DNA from: Clostridiaceae bacterium
GTDB lineage: Bacteria; Bacillota; Clostridia; Oscillospirales; Acutalibacteraceae
Reading direction: 5' to 3'
Length of the DNA: 23,942 nt
NCBI GenBank assembly: GCA_016297645.1
Contig: JAEDGF010000027.1
Span: 1 to 23,942 of the forward strand
The position numbers and the translations under genes were made by a program. A model generated the notes under the pieces. The model was not told the origin of the DNA, ran no database searches, and saw only the letters and a program-made list of their open reading frames with translations. This document shows positions 1 to 7,791 of the stretch, piece after piece. The number at the start of each line of letters is the position of its first letter. The first letter of the stretch is position 1.

Positions 1-136
1 CAAGGGTTTTAACGCGGCATGAGCGAAAACCAGCCGGTCAAAACCGACACGGGTTTAAGTCCCGTCAGCCTAGGGAATAGGAAAAAATGTTCAGAGTGAA
101 TCAACCGAACTTCAACCGCCGTATTTACGGCGGTTG
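1..136 (+). ncRNA. Possible 3' end of a structured RNA (unidentified)
   Basis: Four hairpins follow one another with almost no open coding frame. 5-31: GGTTTT/AAAACC with an inner CGC/GCG. 35-46: CGGT-CAAA-ACCG. 49-65: ACGGG/CCCGT around the 7-base loop TTTAAGT. 113-136: ten pairs, CAACCGCCGT/ACGGCGGTTG, closing ATTT. The third has the stem and loop size of a tRNA T-arm, but position 56 is T instead of C and there is no acceptor stem or CCA, so it is not a tRNA or tmRNA end. I do not recognise the family. The only coding alternative is the C-terminus of an upstream gene in the third frame, ending at the TAG at 78-80. The window edge cuts the 5' part. Confidence 0.35.
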
Positions 137-167
137 GGGCTTACTTACGGACGAATTTGTGATTACA

Positions 168-210
168 TAAAAAAGGGCTGTAAAAAAACGAGTTTTTACA
201 GCCTTTTTTG
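168..210. terminator. Bidirectional intrinsic terminator
   Basis: An 11-bp perfect stem GGCTGTAAAAA (176-186) / TTTTTACAGCC (193-203) with a 6-base loop is flanked by an A-run on the left and T6 on the right. It can therefore stop transcription arriving from the left (structured region 1-136) and from the right (the minus-strand metallophosphoesterase operon). Confidence 0.9.
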
Positions 211-336
211 AGGGGATTATTGTTCTGACATGATGCGGTCGGTGTCTTTGCAGACCGGAACTGAAACGCGGCGGGTGCGCGGTTTATTGCGGCTGTGCAG
301 CCTGTGTTTTTTTTCAGACACAGTACAGTCGGACAA
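211..336. other. 3' untranslated region of minus-strand operon
   Basis: About 125 bases lie between the stop of the last minus-strand gene and the terminator. On the minus strand they contain a small hairpin (CTGTGT/ACACAG near 301-322) and remain open in the same frame as the upstream gene until a TAA at 219-217 (39 codons, basic). No ribosome site supports a separate gene, and an opening of that length is expected fairly often by chance. Confidence 0.4.
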
Positions 337-1257
337 TTACTTTTCTATCGGGAAAGAATAGGAGTAGTTGTCAAGCCATTTGCCGTCGTAGCAATCTCTT
401 GCGCGCAAAACGACCTTGTCGTCATACACTTCAAGAGCGAAGCCGACGCCTCTGTCCTCTCCGGTTTCGTCATTTGCGTTTATCGATGTGAACATGGGGA
501 CGCTTACGGTGTGTATCGTGTTGTACCGCTGTACCGAACCGGGATTGAGCGCGGCGTGCATATGACCGTAAATGTAAAAGACATTCTTGTATGTGCTGAG
601 AAGAAGCGGCACTGCAAGTCTGTTCGCGCCCGTGATAAATTCAAACGGGTAGTGGCTGAAAATGAAAACGGGTTTACCGTCCGCCGTTGCGATTTTGAGC
701 GTTTCTTTCAGGAACCCGAGCTGCTCGTCGGACATATCAAACGAATTTGATGTGGAGCTTTCCGTTCCGAGAACGATAAAGTAGTAGCCGTTTATTATTT
801 TGTAAAAGTAGGGCTTTGACAAACCGGCATCGAAAAACATATTGTTGTAGGCGTAGTATCTTTGCGAAAGCTCGTTGAAATCGCCCTCGCCGTTATCGAC
901 ATCGTGGTTGCCGAGCGCGACGATAGTCTGTTTTGCGGGCGAAATGTTGCTGAGTGCGCCGTAGAAGAGCATACTCTCAATGTTCTGCCCGTTCATGGTG
1001 TTGTCGCCGAGAAAAACGACGGCGTCATTCTGAGTTTTTGTGTTTTTGATATCGCGGAGCATTCTGCCGAAGTTCGAAAGTCTTTCGGGTTGGTTGCCCT
1101 CGATGTGAGAGTCCGAAGCGATGAAAGCGTTCAGACGGCAGTTTTCTTCATCAAGAACATTGTGCTGCTGTGCGCCGTTCGGTCTTACGCCGATGAAAAA
1201 TACGGCGATAATGAGAACGGCGATAAGCTTCCTGATTGAATAGAGTGCTCCGTTCAT
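337..1257 (-). CDS. Membrane-anchored/secreted calcineurin-like metallophosphoesterase
   Basis: Predicted dinuclear-metal phosphoesterase of 306 residues. The ordered metallophosphatase blocks are visible: D49-x-H51, GDN at 84-86, GNHD at 116-119, SHYP (His202) and GHMH at 231-234. Residues about 8-24 form one hydrophobic segment after a Lys/Arg N-terminus, so it is a signal peptide or membrane anchor and the catalytic domain should lie outside the cytoplasm. There is no lipobox cysteine. The start is supported by AAGGAG seven bases upstream. It is the last gene of a three-gene minus-strand operon, starting 4 bases after the Nudix stop and followed by a terminator. The substrate is unknown; the family includes phosphodiesterases, nucleotidases and acid phosphatases. 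The Nudix neighbour makes a nucleotide-derived substrate plausible, but that is inference. Confidence 0.85.
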   Translation of the reverse strand: MNGALYSIRKLIAVLIIAVFFIGVRPNGAQQHNVLDEENCRLNAFIASDSHIEGNQPERLSNFGRMLRDIKNTKTQNDAVVFLGDNTMNGQNIESMLFYGALSNISPAKQTIVALGNHDVDNGEGDFNELSQRYYAYNNMFFDAGLSKPYFYKIINGYYFIVLGTESSTSNSFDMSDEQLGFLKETLKIATADGKPVFIFSHYPFEFITGANRLAVPLLLSTYKNVFYIYGHMHAALNPGSVQRYNTIHTVSVPMFTSINANDETGEDRGVGFALEVYDDKVVLRARDCYDGKWLDNYSYSFPIEK

Positions 1258-1261
1258 GTAG

Positions 1262-1846
1262 TTATTCTCCTTTTGTTTCTTTTATTTTGAAATATGCTTT
1301 AAGTACGGCTGCCTGTGTTTTGCCGTCCTTAATATTTCCGTTCATGATCTCCCCGACGAGCGTTTCAAGGGGTATTTTTTCGGTTTCGATGAATTCGTCG
1401 TCATCGGGCGAGGTGCTTCCGAATGAAAGGCCCGTTGCCATATACATGAATATTATTTCGGTCGAGTATGCGCAGGTGGGGTAGAACTCGCCGAGGAAGG
1501 TGAACTCTGCGGCTTCGGCACCCGTTTCTTCTTTTAATTCCCGTTTTGCCGCGTCAAGCGGATCTTCCGCCGTGCTGTCGAGCTTTCCCGCGGGAATCTC
1601 GATAAGCACCTTTTTGAACGGGTAGCGGTACTGCCTTACGGTGAGAATGCACCCGTCATCGGTGACGGGAACAATGCAGGCGGCGCCCTTGTGGACTATG
1701 TAGTCGCGTACGCCGTCATGTCCGTTCGGCAGCCTGACGGTGTCGTGCCGTAGGTCGAATATTTTTCCTTCGTAGACGAGCAGCGAGCTTTCCTGTTTTT
1801 CCGTCAAGTCCTCAAAATGAGGGGACTGTAATTCATTTTCGCTCAT
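1262..1846 (-). CDS. nudF: Nudix hydrolase, ADP-ribose pyrophosphatase type
   Basis: Predicted to hydrolyse ADP-ribose to AMP and ribose 5-phosphate in the cytoplasm. The 194-residue protein has the features of the ADPRase branch: an N-terminal strand region with GKIFDLRHDTV, the stretch RQYRYPF, then IEIPAGK running into the Nudix helix with RELKEETGA. The box has six residues between the conserved Gly and the first Glu instead of the usual five. The catalytic REx2EE core is intact. The ATG at 1846 is chosen, not the longer frame, because its ATGA overlaps the stop of the upstream metallophosphoesterase and GGAGG lies about 8 bases before it; the longer reading is the upstream gene in another frame. 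The gene is therefore translationally coupled within the operon. Confidence 0.88.
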   Translation of the reverse strand: MSENELQSPHFEDLTEKQESSLLVYEGKIFDLRHDTVRLPNGHDGVRDYIVHKGAACIVPVTDDGCILTVRQYRYPFKKVLIEIPAGKLDSTAEDPLDAAKRELKEETGAEAAEFTFLGEFYPTCAYSTEIIFMYMATGLSFGSTSPDDDEFIETEKIPLETLVGEIMNGNIKDGKTQAAVLKAYFKIKETKGE

Positions 1847-2991
1847 TTCCTTTTCCTCCGTAATATTGAGACTGCCGCAACGGGTGCAGCGGCACAGACG
1901 GCGGCACCGGCTATAAGCGCAGCCTTTTTTCTGCCCTCGCCGTCCGCGTCCCATATGTAAGACAGGACGCTTGCGGGCGTTTTTCCGCACAATTCGAAAT
2001 ATGTCAGGAAGTATGTTTTGATGCTTTCGGGGTCGTTTTCGTCAATTTCGATAACTCTCACGCCGCGGTATTTGCTGCCGTAACAGCGGAAGGAGGCGGC
2101 GGAGGACTGCCAGATTTTTATCCCGTCAAGCTCTGCCGTAAAGAGATTCCTGTGGTCGTGACCGAAAACGGCTGCAAGAACATCTCCCTGTTTTTTTATC
2201 GCGTCAAATTCGCCGTAGTTTTCCTCGCACCCGTCAATGGGTTCACCGAAAACTCCGTCGGCGGAGTTCGGGTCGAGCCGCATATATCTTTCGGGCTGTC
2301 CTTTTCTGAAAACCGGCAGCGCGCCGAAATCATCCTTGCCGCATTCCTCATGCAATCTGACAGCTTCCGTAAAGGGAATGTGCTGAAAGAGAACAGACGG
2401 CACGGGTTTTCCGCCGTTTTGTTTTTTCAGTTCTTCGCTTTTTTTTGTGTACCATTCGACTGCCTGCTTTTTGACTCCCGTGTGGCACTTTTGTTCGGCT
2501 TTATCGAGCCATGCGCTGTCCATAAGCCACAGGTTAAAGCGAATTTCATCGCTGTCCGACGCTTTTATCGGCAGATTAAATGTCGCGATATCTCCGCTTT
2601 CCGGGCTGTCGGCAAGTCCGGTAAAGCACTTGTAGCTTTTCCAAATCTCAGCCTGCTGCTCTTTTGAAATAAAGTTCATGTCGTCGTGGTTTCCGTATAT
2701 CATCGTGAACGGAATACCGCGTTCGTTGACGGGCGAAGCGATGTGCGAGATAGCTTTTTTCATAGCTTCGAATTCCCCCTCGGGGGACAGTATGACCTTG
2801 CGCGAACCGAAACGCGCGTCGCGCAGGTGGTTGCCGAGAATGTTATCTCCCGTGAAAACGACAAGGTCGGGCGAGATACGGTCGTATGCTTTGTCGAGCA
2901 TTTTTACCATTGTTTTTCTTACAAATTGCAGATCCTGCGGGTCGCTTACCTGCAATATGACAAATTTTCCGTTTTTGAATTTCAGATTCAT
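1843..2991 (-). CDS. Metallophosphoesterase with C-terminal membrane tail
   Basis: First gene of the minus-strand operon, 382 residues. Metallophosphatase blocks: SDPQ with D17 and Q19 (Gln in place of the usual His of DxH), GDN at 48-50, GNHD at 100-103, QHIP (H204) and GHDH at 277-280. There is no N-terminal signal. The extreme C-terminus (about 357-377) is one hydrophobic Ala/Val-rich segment ending in RRKRK, like a tail anchor or a sorting signal lacking LPxTG. With no export signal, a cytoplasm-facing tail-anchored enzyme is the simplest reading. The DxQ variant occurs in some acid-phosphatase-like groups and need not abolish activity. The ribosome site GGAG precedes the ATG. Substrate unknown. 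Confidence 0.83.
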   Translation of the reverse strand: MNLKFKNGKFVILQVSDPQDLQFVRKTMVKMLDKAYDRISPDLVVFTGDNILGNHLRDARFGSRKVILSPEGEFEAMKKAISHIASPVNERGIPFTMIYGNHDDMNFISKEQQAEIWKSYKCFTGLADSPESGDIATFNLPIKASDSDEIRFNLWLMDSAWLDKAEQKCHTGVKKQAVEWYTKKSEELKKQNGGKPVPSVLFQHIPFTEAVRLHEECGKDDFGALPVFRKGQPERYMRLDPNSADGVFGEPIDGCEENYGEFDAIKKQGDVLAAVFGHDHRNLFTAELDGIKIWQSSAASFRCYGSKYRGVRVIEIDENDPESIKTYFLTYFELCGKTPASVLSYIWDADGEGRKKAALIAGAAVCAAAPVAAVSILRRKRK

Positions 2992-3027
2992 TTTGAATGT
3001 TCTCCGTTTGTTTTACACTTAGTTCAA

Positions 3028-3056
3028 ATTATACAATATATCGCGGGTCATGTCAA
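3028..3056 (-). promoter_or_regulatory. Consensus sigma-A promoter for the minus-strand operon
   Basis: Read on the minus strand, TTGACA (3056-3051) is followed by exactly 17 bases and TATAAT (3033-3028). Both hexamers match the consensus perfectly. The start codon of the first operon gene is about 35 bases downstream. Confidence 0.9.
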
Positions 3057-3108
3057 ACGAAACAAAATGCTTTTGTGTCATTCGCTCAAAAATATGCAAA
3101 TAATGCGG

Positions 3109-3137
3109 TTGATTATATCGGCGTTTTATGTTATACT
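3109..3137 (+). promoter_or_regulatory. Sigma-A promoter for ruvCAB
   Basis: TTGATT (3109-3114), a 17-base spacer and TATACT (3132-3137), about 28 bases before the ruvC start. It is divergent from the perfect promoter at 3028-3056, with about 50 bases between the two -35 boxes. I see no clear SOS (LexA) box of the GAACnnnnGTTC type here. Confidence 0.8.
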
Positions 3138-3165
3138 GTAACGAAAGCTTGTTAAGGGGTGTTTT

Positions 3166-3666
3166 ATGGTCATTTTCGGAGTAGACCCGGGCTATGCTAT
3201 CGTCGGCTACGGTGTTCTGCGTTATGAGAATAAACGCTTTACCGTGCTCGATTTCGGTGCGGTGACGACGCAGGCAGGCGTGCCTTTTTCCGTCCGTCTG
3301 CTCGATATCTTCAACGACCTTACATTCCTTTTTGATAAATACCGTCCCGATGTGATGTCGATAGAAAAGCTGTTTTTCAACACCAACAAAAAGACCGCGG
3401 TCGATGTCGCGCAGGCAAGGGGAGTTATACTGCTTGCGGCGAGAAATGCCGGCGCGCAGATATACGAATACACTCCGCTGCAAGTCAAGCAGAGCGTTGT
3501 AGGTTACGGCAGAGCCGAAAAAAAACAGGTGCAGGAGATGACCCGTCACCTTTTGGGGCTTAATGCCGTCCCGAAGCCGGACGACACCGCAGACGCACTT
3601 GCAATGGCTATATGCCACGCGCATTGCAGTATGTCGGGGCTTTCGGATAACTTACATACAACTTGA
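3166..3666 (+). CDS. ruvC: Holliday junction resolvase RuvC
   Basis: Endonuclease that resolves four-way DNA junctions together with RuvAB. The 166-residue length is typical. The RNase H-like fold starts with FGVDPGYAIVGYG. The four acidic catalytic residues are visible: D7, E67 (in SIEKLFF), D140 and D143 (in KPDDTADALAMAICH). A purine-rich GGGG site lies before the ATG. It is the first gene of ruvC-ruvA-ruvB; ruvA follows after 17 bases. Identification is from family motifs and gene order, both unambiguous. Confidence 0.97.
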   Translation: MVIFGVDPGYAIVGYGVLRYENKRFTVLDFGAVTTQAGVPFSVRLLDIFNDLTFLFDKYRPDVMSIEKLFFNTNKKTAVDVAQARGVILLAARNAGAQIYEYTPLQVKQSVVGYGRAEKKQVQEMTRHLLGLNAVPKPDDTADALAMAICHAHCSMSGLSDNLHTT

Positions 3667-3683
3667 AAAACGGGAGATACAGA

Positions 3684-4280
3684 ATGTTTTACAGCTTAAC
3701 CGGAAAAATATTTACAGTCAACGCAAATACCGTTGCGGTGAACTGCTCGGGCGTTGCGTACAAGTGTACGGTGAGCCTTAATACACAGAAGAAAACGGCA
3801 GGCAAAACGGAAGCGACCCTTTACACCTATCTTTCCGTAAGGGATGACGCGATGGAGCTTTTCGGGTTCGCGGACGAAACGGAGCTTGAATATTTCAAAA
3901 TGCTTATAGGCGTTTCGGGCGTCGGTCCGAAAGCCGCGATCTCTATTTTGTCCGTCCTCACACCGAACGCGCTTGCGCTCAGCATTGCGTCCGGCGACAT
4001 AAAAGCACTTAAATCCGCGCAGAATGTAGGCGCGAAAACGGCGCAGAGGATCGTGATGGAGCTGAAAGACAAAATTGCAAAGGGCGTTCCCGAGCGGATG
4101 TCGGCAACCGAAATTCAGCCGTCATATTCGATAACCGGGAATATATCCGAAGCGATAAGCGCCCTTTCGGCACTCGGCTTTTCGCCGTCCGACGCGGCAG
4201 GCGCTCTCGCGGGTGCCGACAGCGAAGCGCCGGTTGAAGAACTGGTAAAATACGGTTTGAAGATTCTGTCCAAGAGGTGA
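3684..4280 (+). CDS. ruvA: Holliday junction branch-migration protein RuvA
   Basis: The tetrameric RuvA binds the four-way junction and loads the RuvB motor. The chosen ATG at 3684 gives MFYSLTGKI, the normal N-terminal beta-barrel start, with GGGAG 7 bases upstream; an in-frame TTG at 3663 would add seven residues but has no support. The 198-residue protein shows the OB-fold domain, two helix-hairpin-helix motifs (GVSGVGPKAA and NVGAKTAQRIV) and the C-terminal domain III (EAISALSALGFSPSDA) that contacts RuvB. It lies 17 bases after ruvC and 6 bases before ruvB. Confidence 0.97.
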   Translation: MFYSLTGKIFTVNANTVAVNCSGVAYKCTVSLNTQKKTAGKTEATLYTYLSVRDDAMELFGFADETELEYFKMLIGVSGVGPKAAISILSVLTPNALALSIASGDIKALKSAQNVGAKTAQRIVMELKDKIAKGVPERMSATEIQPSYSITGNISEAISALSALGFSPSDAAGALAGADSEAPVEELVKYGLKILSKR

Positions 4281-4286
4281 TAAGGC

Positions 4287-5327
4287 ATGGCGATAAATTC
4301 AATAAACAATACCCTCAATTCGTACGATGAAGATGTTCGTCTTACCGCCCCGGAGTACACTCCCGCCGACAGTGAGATAGATATTTCGCTGCGTCCGAAA
4401 ACAATGGACGACTATATAGGTCAGACGCAGGTAAAGGAAAATCTCGGCATATATATGCAGGCGGCGCTCAGAAGAAGCGAGCCGCTCGACCATGTTCTCC
4501 TGTATGGTCCTCCCGGACTCGGTAAGACGACTCTTGCCGGAATAATTGCCAACACGATGGGAACGACGCTTCATACGACCTCGGGCCCCGCGATAGAAAA
4601 GCCCGGCGACCTTGCCGCGCTGCTTACGAATCTCAACGCGGGCGATGTCCTTTTTATAGACGAGATACACCGTCTGTCGCGAAGCGTTGAAGAAGTCCTC
4701 TACCCGGCGATGGAGGACAAAATGATAGATATAATCATAGGCAAAGGACCCTCGGCGCGTTCCATTCGGCTCGATTTGCAGCCGTTCACGCTCGTGGCGG
4801 CGACAACGCGTGCAGGCAGTCTGAGCGCACCTCTGCGCGACCGTTTCGGCGTTATCCTTCGTCTTGAACTGTATTCTCCGGAGGAATTAGCGCTTATAGT
4901 CACGCGAAGCGCCCGGATTTTGGGGATAGATATAGACGAGGAGGGCGCGATCGAAATAGCCTCGCGTTCGAGAGGTACTCCCAGAATCGCAAACCGACTT
5001 TTGCGCCGTGCGCGTGACTTCGCGCAGATAGTCGGCAGCGGCGTTATAACGCTCAATGACGCGCAGATAGCCTTGCAGCGGATGGATATAGATGAGCTGG
5101 GGCTTGATAACATCGACAGGCGGATCCTTCTCACCATGATACGCAACTATAACGGCGGCCCCGTAGGGCTTGAAACGATAGCGGCGGCGGTAGGCGAGGA
5201 GGCTGTGACGATAGAGGATGTCTATGAACCGTATCTTATGCAGATAGGCTTTCTCGCGAGGACTCCGCGCGGCAGAACCGTCACGGACGCGGCGCGCATC
5301 CATTTGGGGCTCGGCACCGCCGGCTGA
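4287..5327 (+). CDS. ruvB: Holliday junction branch-migration ATPase RuvB
   Basis: Hexameric AAA+ motor that pumps DNA through the RuvA-bound junction. The 346-residue protein has Walker A GPPGLGKTT at 74-82, Walker B FIDEIH at 123-128, sensor 1 ATTRAG at 172-177, the sensor 2 region GTPRIANRLLRR at 230-241, and the C-terminal winged helix ending with TPRGR. An unusual N-terminal extension of about 30 residues precedes the conserved LRPKTMDDYIGQ block, modestly longer than in many homologues. AGAGGTGATAAGG precedes the ATG. Last gene of the ruv operon. Confidence 0.97.
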   Translation: MAINSINNTLNSYDEDVRLTAPEYTPADSEIDISLRPKTMDDYIGQTQVKENLGIYMQAALRRSEPLDHVLLYGPPGLGKTTLAGIIANTMGTTLHTTSGPAIEKPGDLAALLTNLNAGDVLFIDEIHRLSRSVEEVLYPAMEDKMIDIIIGKGPSARSIRLDLQPFTLVAATTRAGSLSAPLRDRFGVILRLELYSPEELALIVTRSARILGIDIDEEGAIEIASRSRGTPRIANRLLRRARDFAQIVGSGVITLNDAQIALQRMDIDELGLDNIDRRILLTMIRNYNGGPVGLETIAAAVGEEAVTIEDVYEPYLMQIGFLARTPRGRTVTDAARIHLGLGTAG

Positions 5328-5566
5328 TTTCGTTCGGCGGCTTCACCGAATTCACAACAGATAAAATAAAGCCGCAAAGGGTGCGGCTGCGTAACCAATA
5401 ATATATCTTACAGGTACAGAATAATAATTTCAGAACGGCTTTAAGCGCGTTTGTACGGCACTGAGCATTTTTTTCAGCCGTACTTATCCGGAATTTTGCC
5501 CGAACGCGGCAGGAACGGAAAACGCGCCTTACCGTCAAAAACTTATTTTTGAAAGGATGATTTTTT
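5328..5566 (+). other. Intergenic region between ruvB and glmM
   Basis: It holds two hairpins and no gene. AGCCGCA/TGCGGCT at 5370-5388 has a T-rich tail only when read on the minus strand, so it is not a good terminator for ruvB. GTACGG/CCGTAC with an inner CTGA/TCAG at about 5454-5484 encloses a T-rich loop. I see no convincing promoter for glmM, although the gap suggests one. It carries no glmS-type ribozyme that I can recognise. Confidence 0.5.
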
Positions 5567-6919
5567 ATGGGCAGACTATTCGGAACGGACGGCGCAAGAG
5601 GTATTGCAAACACCGAAATAAGCTGTGAACTCGCGATGAAGATAGGACGCGCCGCAGCGATGGTGCTTTCAAAAGGACAAGAGGAGAGGAAGCTCAAAGT
5701 GCTTATAGGCACCGACACGAGAAAATCCGCCGATATGCTTTCAAGCGCTATCGCGGCAGGACTTTGTTCCGTCGGCTGCGATGTGCTGCTGCTCGGCGTT
5801 GTGCCGACTCCCGCCGTCGCATTTCTCGTAAAAGAGTATTCGTATGACGCAGGCGTGATGATCTCCGCTTCGCATAACCCCTGTGAATACAACGGAATAA
5901 AAATCTTCCGTTCGAACGGCTACAAGCTCCCCGACGCAATGGAGGAGGAAATTGAAGCCATAATTCTCGACGAGATAATGCCGCCGCCCCTCAAAGTCGG
6001 CGGAGATGTCGGTTCGATAACATCCGGCAAAAACGCCGTAAAGGATTATATAAAGCATATTGAGAGTACCGCCGTCGCGCACTTCTACGGTACTCGCATC
6101 GCAATAGACTGCGCAAACGGCTCGGCTTCCGAAACCGCGAACGAGCTTTTCCGCAGACTCGGGTGCGAGTGTACGGTCATAAACTGCCGTCCCGACGGCG
6201 TGAACATCAACCGCGACTGCGGCTCCACACACATTGAGGGACTTCAAAAATATGTTGCCGAAAACGGCTTCGACCTCGGCTTTGCATTTGACGGCGACGC
6301 AGACAGACTTCTGTGCGTCGACAATAACGGCGAGCTTGTCGACGGCGATAAGATAATGGCTATTTGCGCCAAGGCGATGAAGGAAAATAACGCCCTCAAC
6401 GCGAATACACTCGTTGCAACCGTCATGAGCAACATGGGACTTTTTGAGTTCTGCAAAAAGTATTCCATCAACTGCGAAAAGACAAAGGTCGGCGACAGAT
6501 ATGTTCTCGAAAGAATGCTTGAAGGCGGCTTCCACATCGGCGGCGAGCAGTCCGGCCATGTCATTTTCCTTGATTATGCCACCACCGGCGACGGTCAACT
6601 CACCGCAGTCCAGCTGCTCAATGTTATCCGCACCACCGGAAAAACTCTCGCCGAGCTTGCATCCGAAATCGAGATATTCCCGCAGGTGCTTAAAAATGTG
6701 CGCGTATCCTCACTCGGAAAGCTCAGACTTTTCGATGATAAAGATATAAAGATTGCCATAGAGGAAGCGGAGAAGGAACTCGGCTCCACCGGACGCGTTC
6801 TTGTAAGAGCCTCCGGCACAGAGCCGCTCGTCCGCGTAATGCTTGAAGGTAAAGACAAAAAACAGATAGAACGCCTTGCGACTCAGATCTCCGAGGTTGT
6901 CAGAGAAAGGCTTATTTGA
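5567..6919 (+). CDS. glmM: Phosphoglucosamine mutase
   Basis: Converts glucosamine 6-phosphate to glucosamine 1-phosphate for UDP-GlcNAc, feeding peptidoglycan synthesis. The 450 residues match the family length of about 445-450. Visible motifs: N-terminal GRLFGTDGARG; phosphoserine loop SASHNP at 100-105 with catalytic Ser102; metal loop DGDADR at 242-247; sugar-binding GEQSGH at 326-331; phosphate-binding RASGTEP at 414-420. The SASHNP plus GEQSGH combination separates GlmM from phosphomannomutases. GAAAGGATG precedes the ATG. In many Firmicutes glmM follows cdaA-ybbR; here it heads a run with a methyltransferase and ECF transporter genes. Confidence 0.96.
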   Translation: MGRLFGTDGARGIANTEISCELAMKIGRAAAMVLSKGQEERKLKVLIGTDTRKSADMLSSAIAAGLCSVGCDVLLLGVVPTPAVAFLVKEYSYDAGVMISASHNPCEYNGIKIFRSNGYKLPDAMEEEIEAIILDEIMPPPLKVGGDVGSITSGKNAVKDYIKHIESTAVAHFYGTRIAIDCANGSASETANELFRRLGCECTVINCRPDGVNINRDCGSTHIEGLQKYVAENGFDLGFAFDGDADRLLCVDNNGELVDGDKIMAICAKAMKENNALNANTLVATVMSNMGLFEFCKKYSINCEKTKVGDRYVLERMLEGGFHIGGEQSGHVIFLDYATTGDGQLTAVQLLNVIRTTGKTLAELASEIEIFPQVLKNVRVSSLGKLRLFDDKDIKIAIEEAEKELGSTGRVLVRASGTEPLVRVMLEGKDKKQIERLATQISEVVRERLI

Positions 6920-7782
6920 TGAGAGTATCCGATAAATGGAAGGACTATGAACTTATAGACTGCTCCGACGGCGAGCGCCTTGAACGGTGGGGAAAGTATA
7001 TCCTTATAAGACCCGACCCCCAGGTCATATGGTCGACCCCGAAAACGAACGGACTGTGGTACAACGCCGACGCACGCTACCTCCGTTCCTCCTCGGGCGG
7101 CGGCAGCTGGAATGTCTACAAGAAGCTGCCGGATGTGTGGCAGATAGGTTATTCCGACCTCAGATTCAATATAAAGCCGATGGGCTTCAAGCACACCGGA
7201 ATTTTCCCCGAGCAGGCGGTCAACTGGGATATGACCGCCGATATAATCAAAAAAGCCGGGCGCGAGGTCAAAATGCTCAATCTTTTCGCATACACAGGCG
7301 GGGCAACCGTCAGCGCAATGAACGCCGGAGCGGCGGTGACTCATGTCGACGCTTCAAAGGGTATGGTTCAGTGGGCAAAGGAGAATGCGGAAACCTCCGG
7401 TGTCGCAAGCCGACCCGTGAGGTGGCTTGTTGACGACTGTAAAAAATTTGTCGAACGCGAGATAAGGCGCGGCAATAAATATGATATAATCATTATGGAC
7501 CCCCCGTCCTACGGCAGAGGACCGGGCGGCGAAGTGTGGAAGCTCGAAAACGAGGTGTATTCGCTTTGCGAGCTGTGCGCCGGGCTTCTGAGTGACGACG
7601 CGCTGCTGTTTCTCATCAACTCCTACACGACCGGACTTTCGCCCTCCGTTATGAGCTATATCCTCGCTTCTCTTATTAAGCCCGTTCACGGCGGAAATGT
7701 TTACGCCGACGAAATAGGGCTTCCCGTGACGCAGTCGGGGCTTATTCTGCCGAGCGGCGCGTCCGCATACTGGACCCGATAA
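6919..7782 (+). CDS. Class I SAM-dependent methyltransferase (RlmI/RlmK-like core)
   Basis: Predicted RNA methyltransferase of 287 residues, related to the catalytic domain of the COG1092 group (RlmI, RlmK). The SAM-binding motif is LNLFAYTGGATVSAMNAGA at 120-138 and the catalytic block is MDPPSYGRG at 193-201, the DPPSF-type motif of that group. The N-terminal PUA domain of full RlmI is absent, so the target may differ; 23S rRNA is a family-based guess. The ATG at 6919 overlaps the glmM stop by one base (TGATG) and uses AGAAAGG inside glmM, indicating coupled translation. A TTG one codon earlier is a less likely start. Confidence 0.85.
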   Translation: MRVSDKWKDYELIDCSDGERLERWGKYILIRPDPQVIWSTPKTNGLWYNADARYLRSSSGGGSWNVYKKLPDVWQIGYSDLRFNIKPMGFKHTGIFPEQAVNWDMTADIIKKAGREVKMLNLFAYTGGATVSAMNAGAAVTHVDASKGMVQWAKENAETSGVASRPVRWLVDDCKKFVEREIRRGNKYDIIIMDPPSYGRGPGGEVWKLENEVYSLCELCAGLLSDDALLFLINSYTTGLSPSVMSYILASLIKPVHGGNVYADEIGLPVTQSGLILPSGASAYWTR

Positions 7783-7791
7783 GGAGAAAAA

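Noticed and set aside
49..65. tRNA T-arm-like hairpin read as a tRNA gene
   Set aside because: No acceptor, D or anticodon arm can be built around it and the loop lacks the invariant C56.
217..339. In-frame 39-codon extension after the stop of the metallophosphoesterase ending at 337
   Set aside because: An opening of this length is likely by chance, there is no ribosome site or conserved motif, and the gene already ends with a complete domain.
1847..1990. Longer N-terminus for the Nudix gene starting at 1990
   Set aside because: The added 48 residues are Arg/Cys-rich shadow of the upstream gene in another frame; ATG 1846 has a good ribosome site and an ATGA overlap.
5370..5388. Hairpin after ruvB as its terminator
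   Set aside because: The T-rich tail exists only on the minus strand; on the plus strand the stem is followed by GCGTAACC.
7483..7492. TATAAT-like word inside the methyltransferase gene as an internal promoter
   Set aside because: No suitable -35 box, and the next gene has tight operon spacing.
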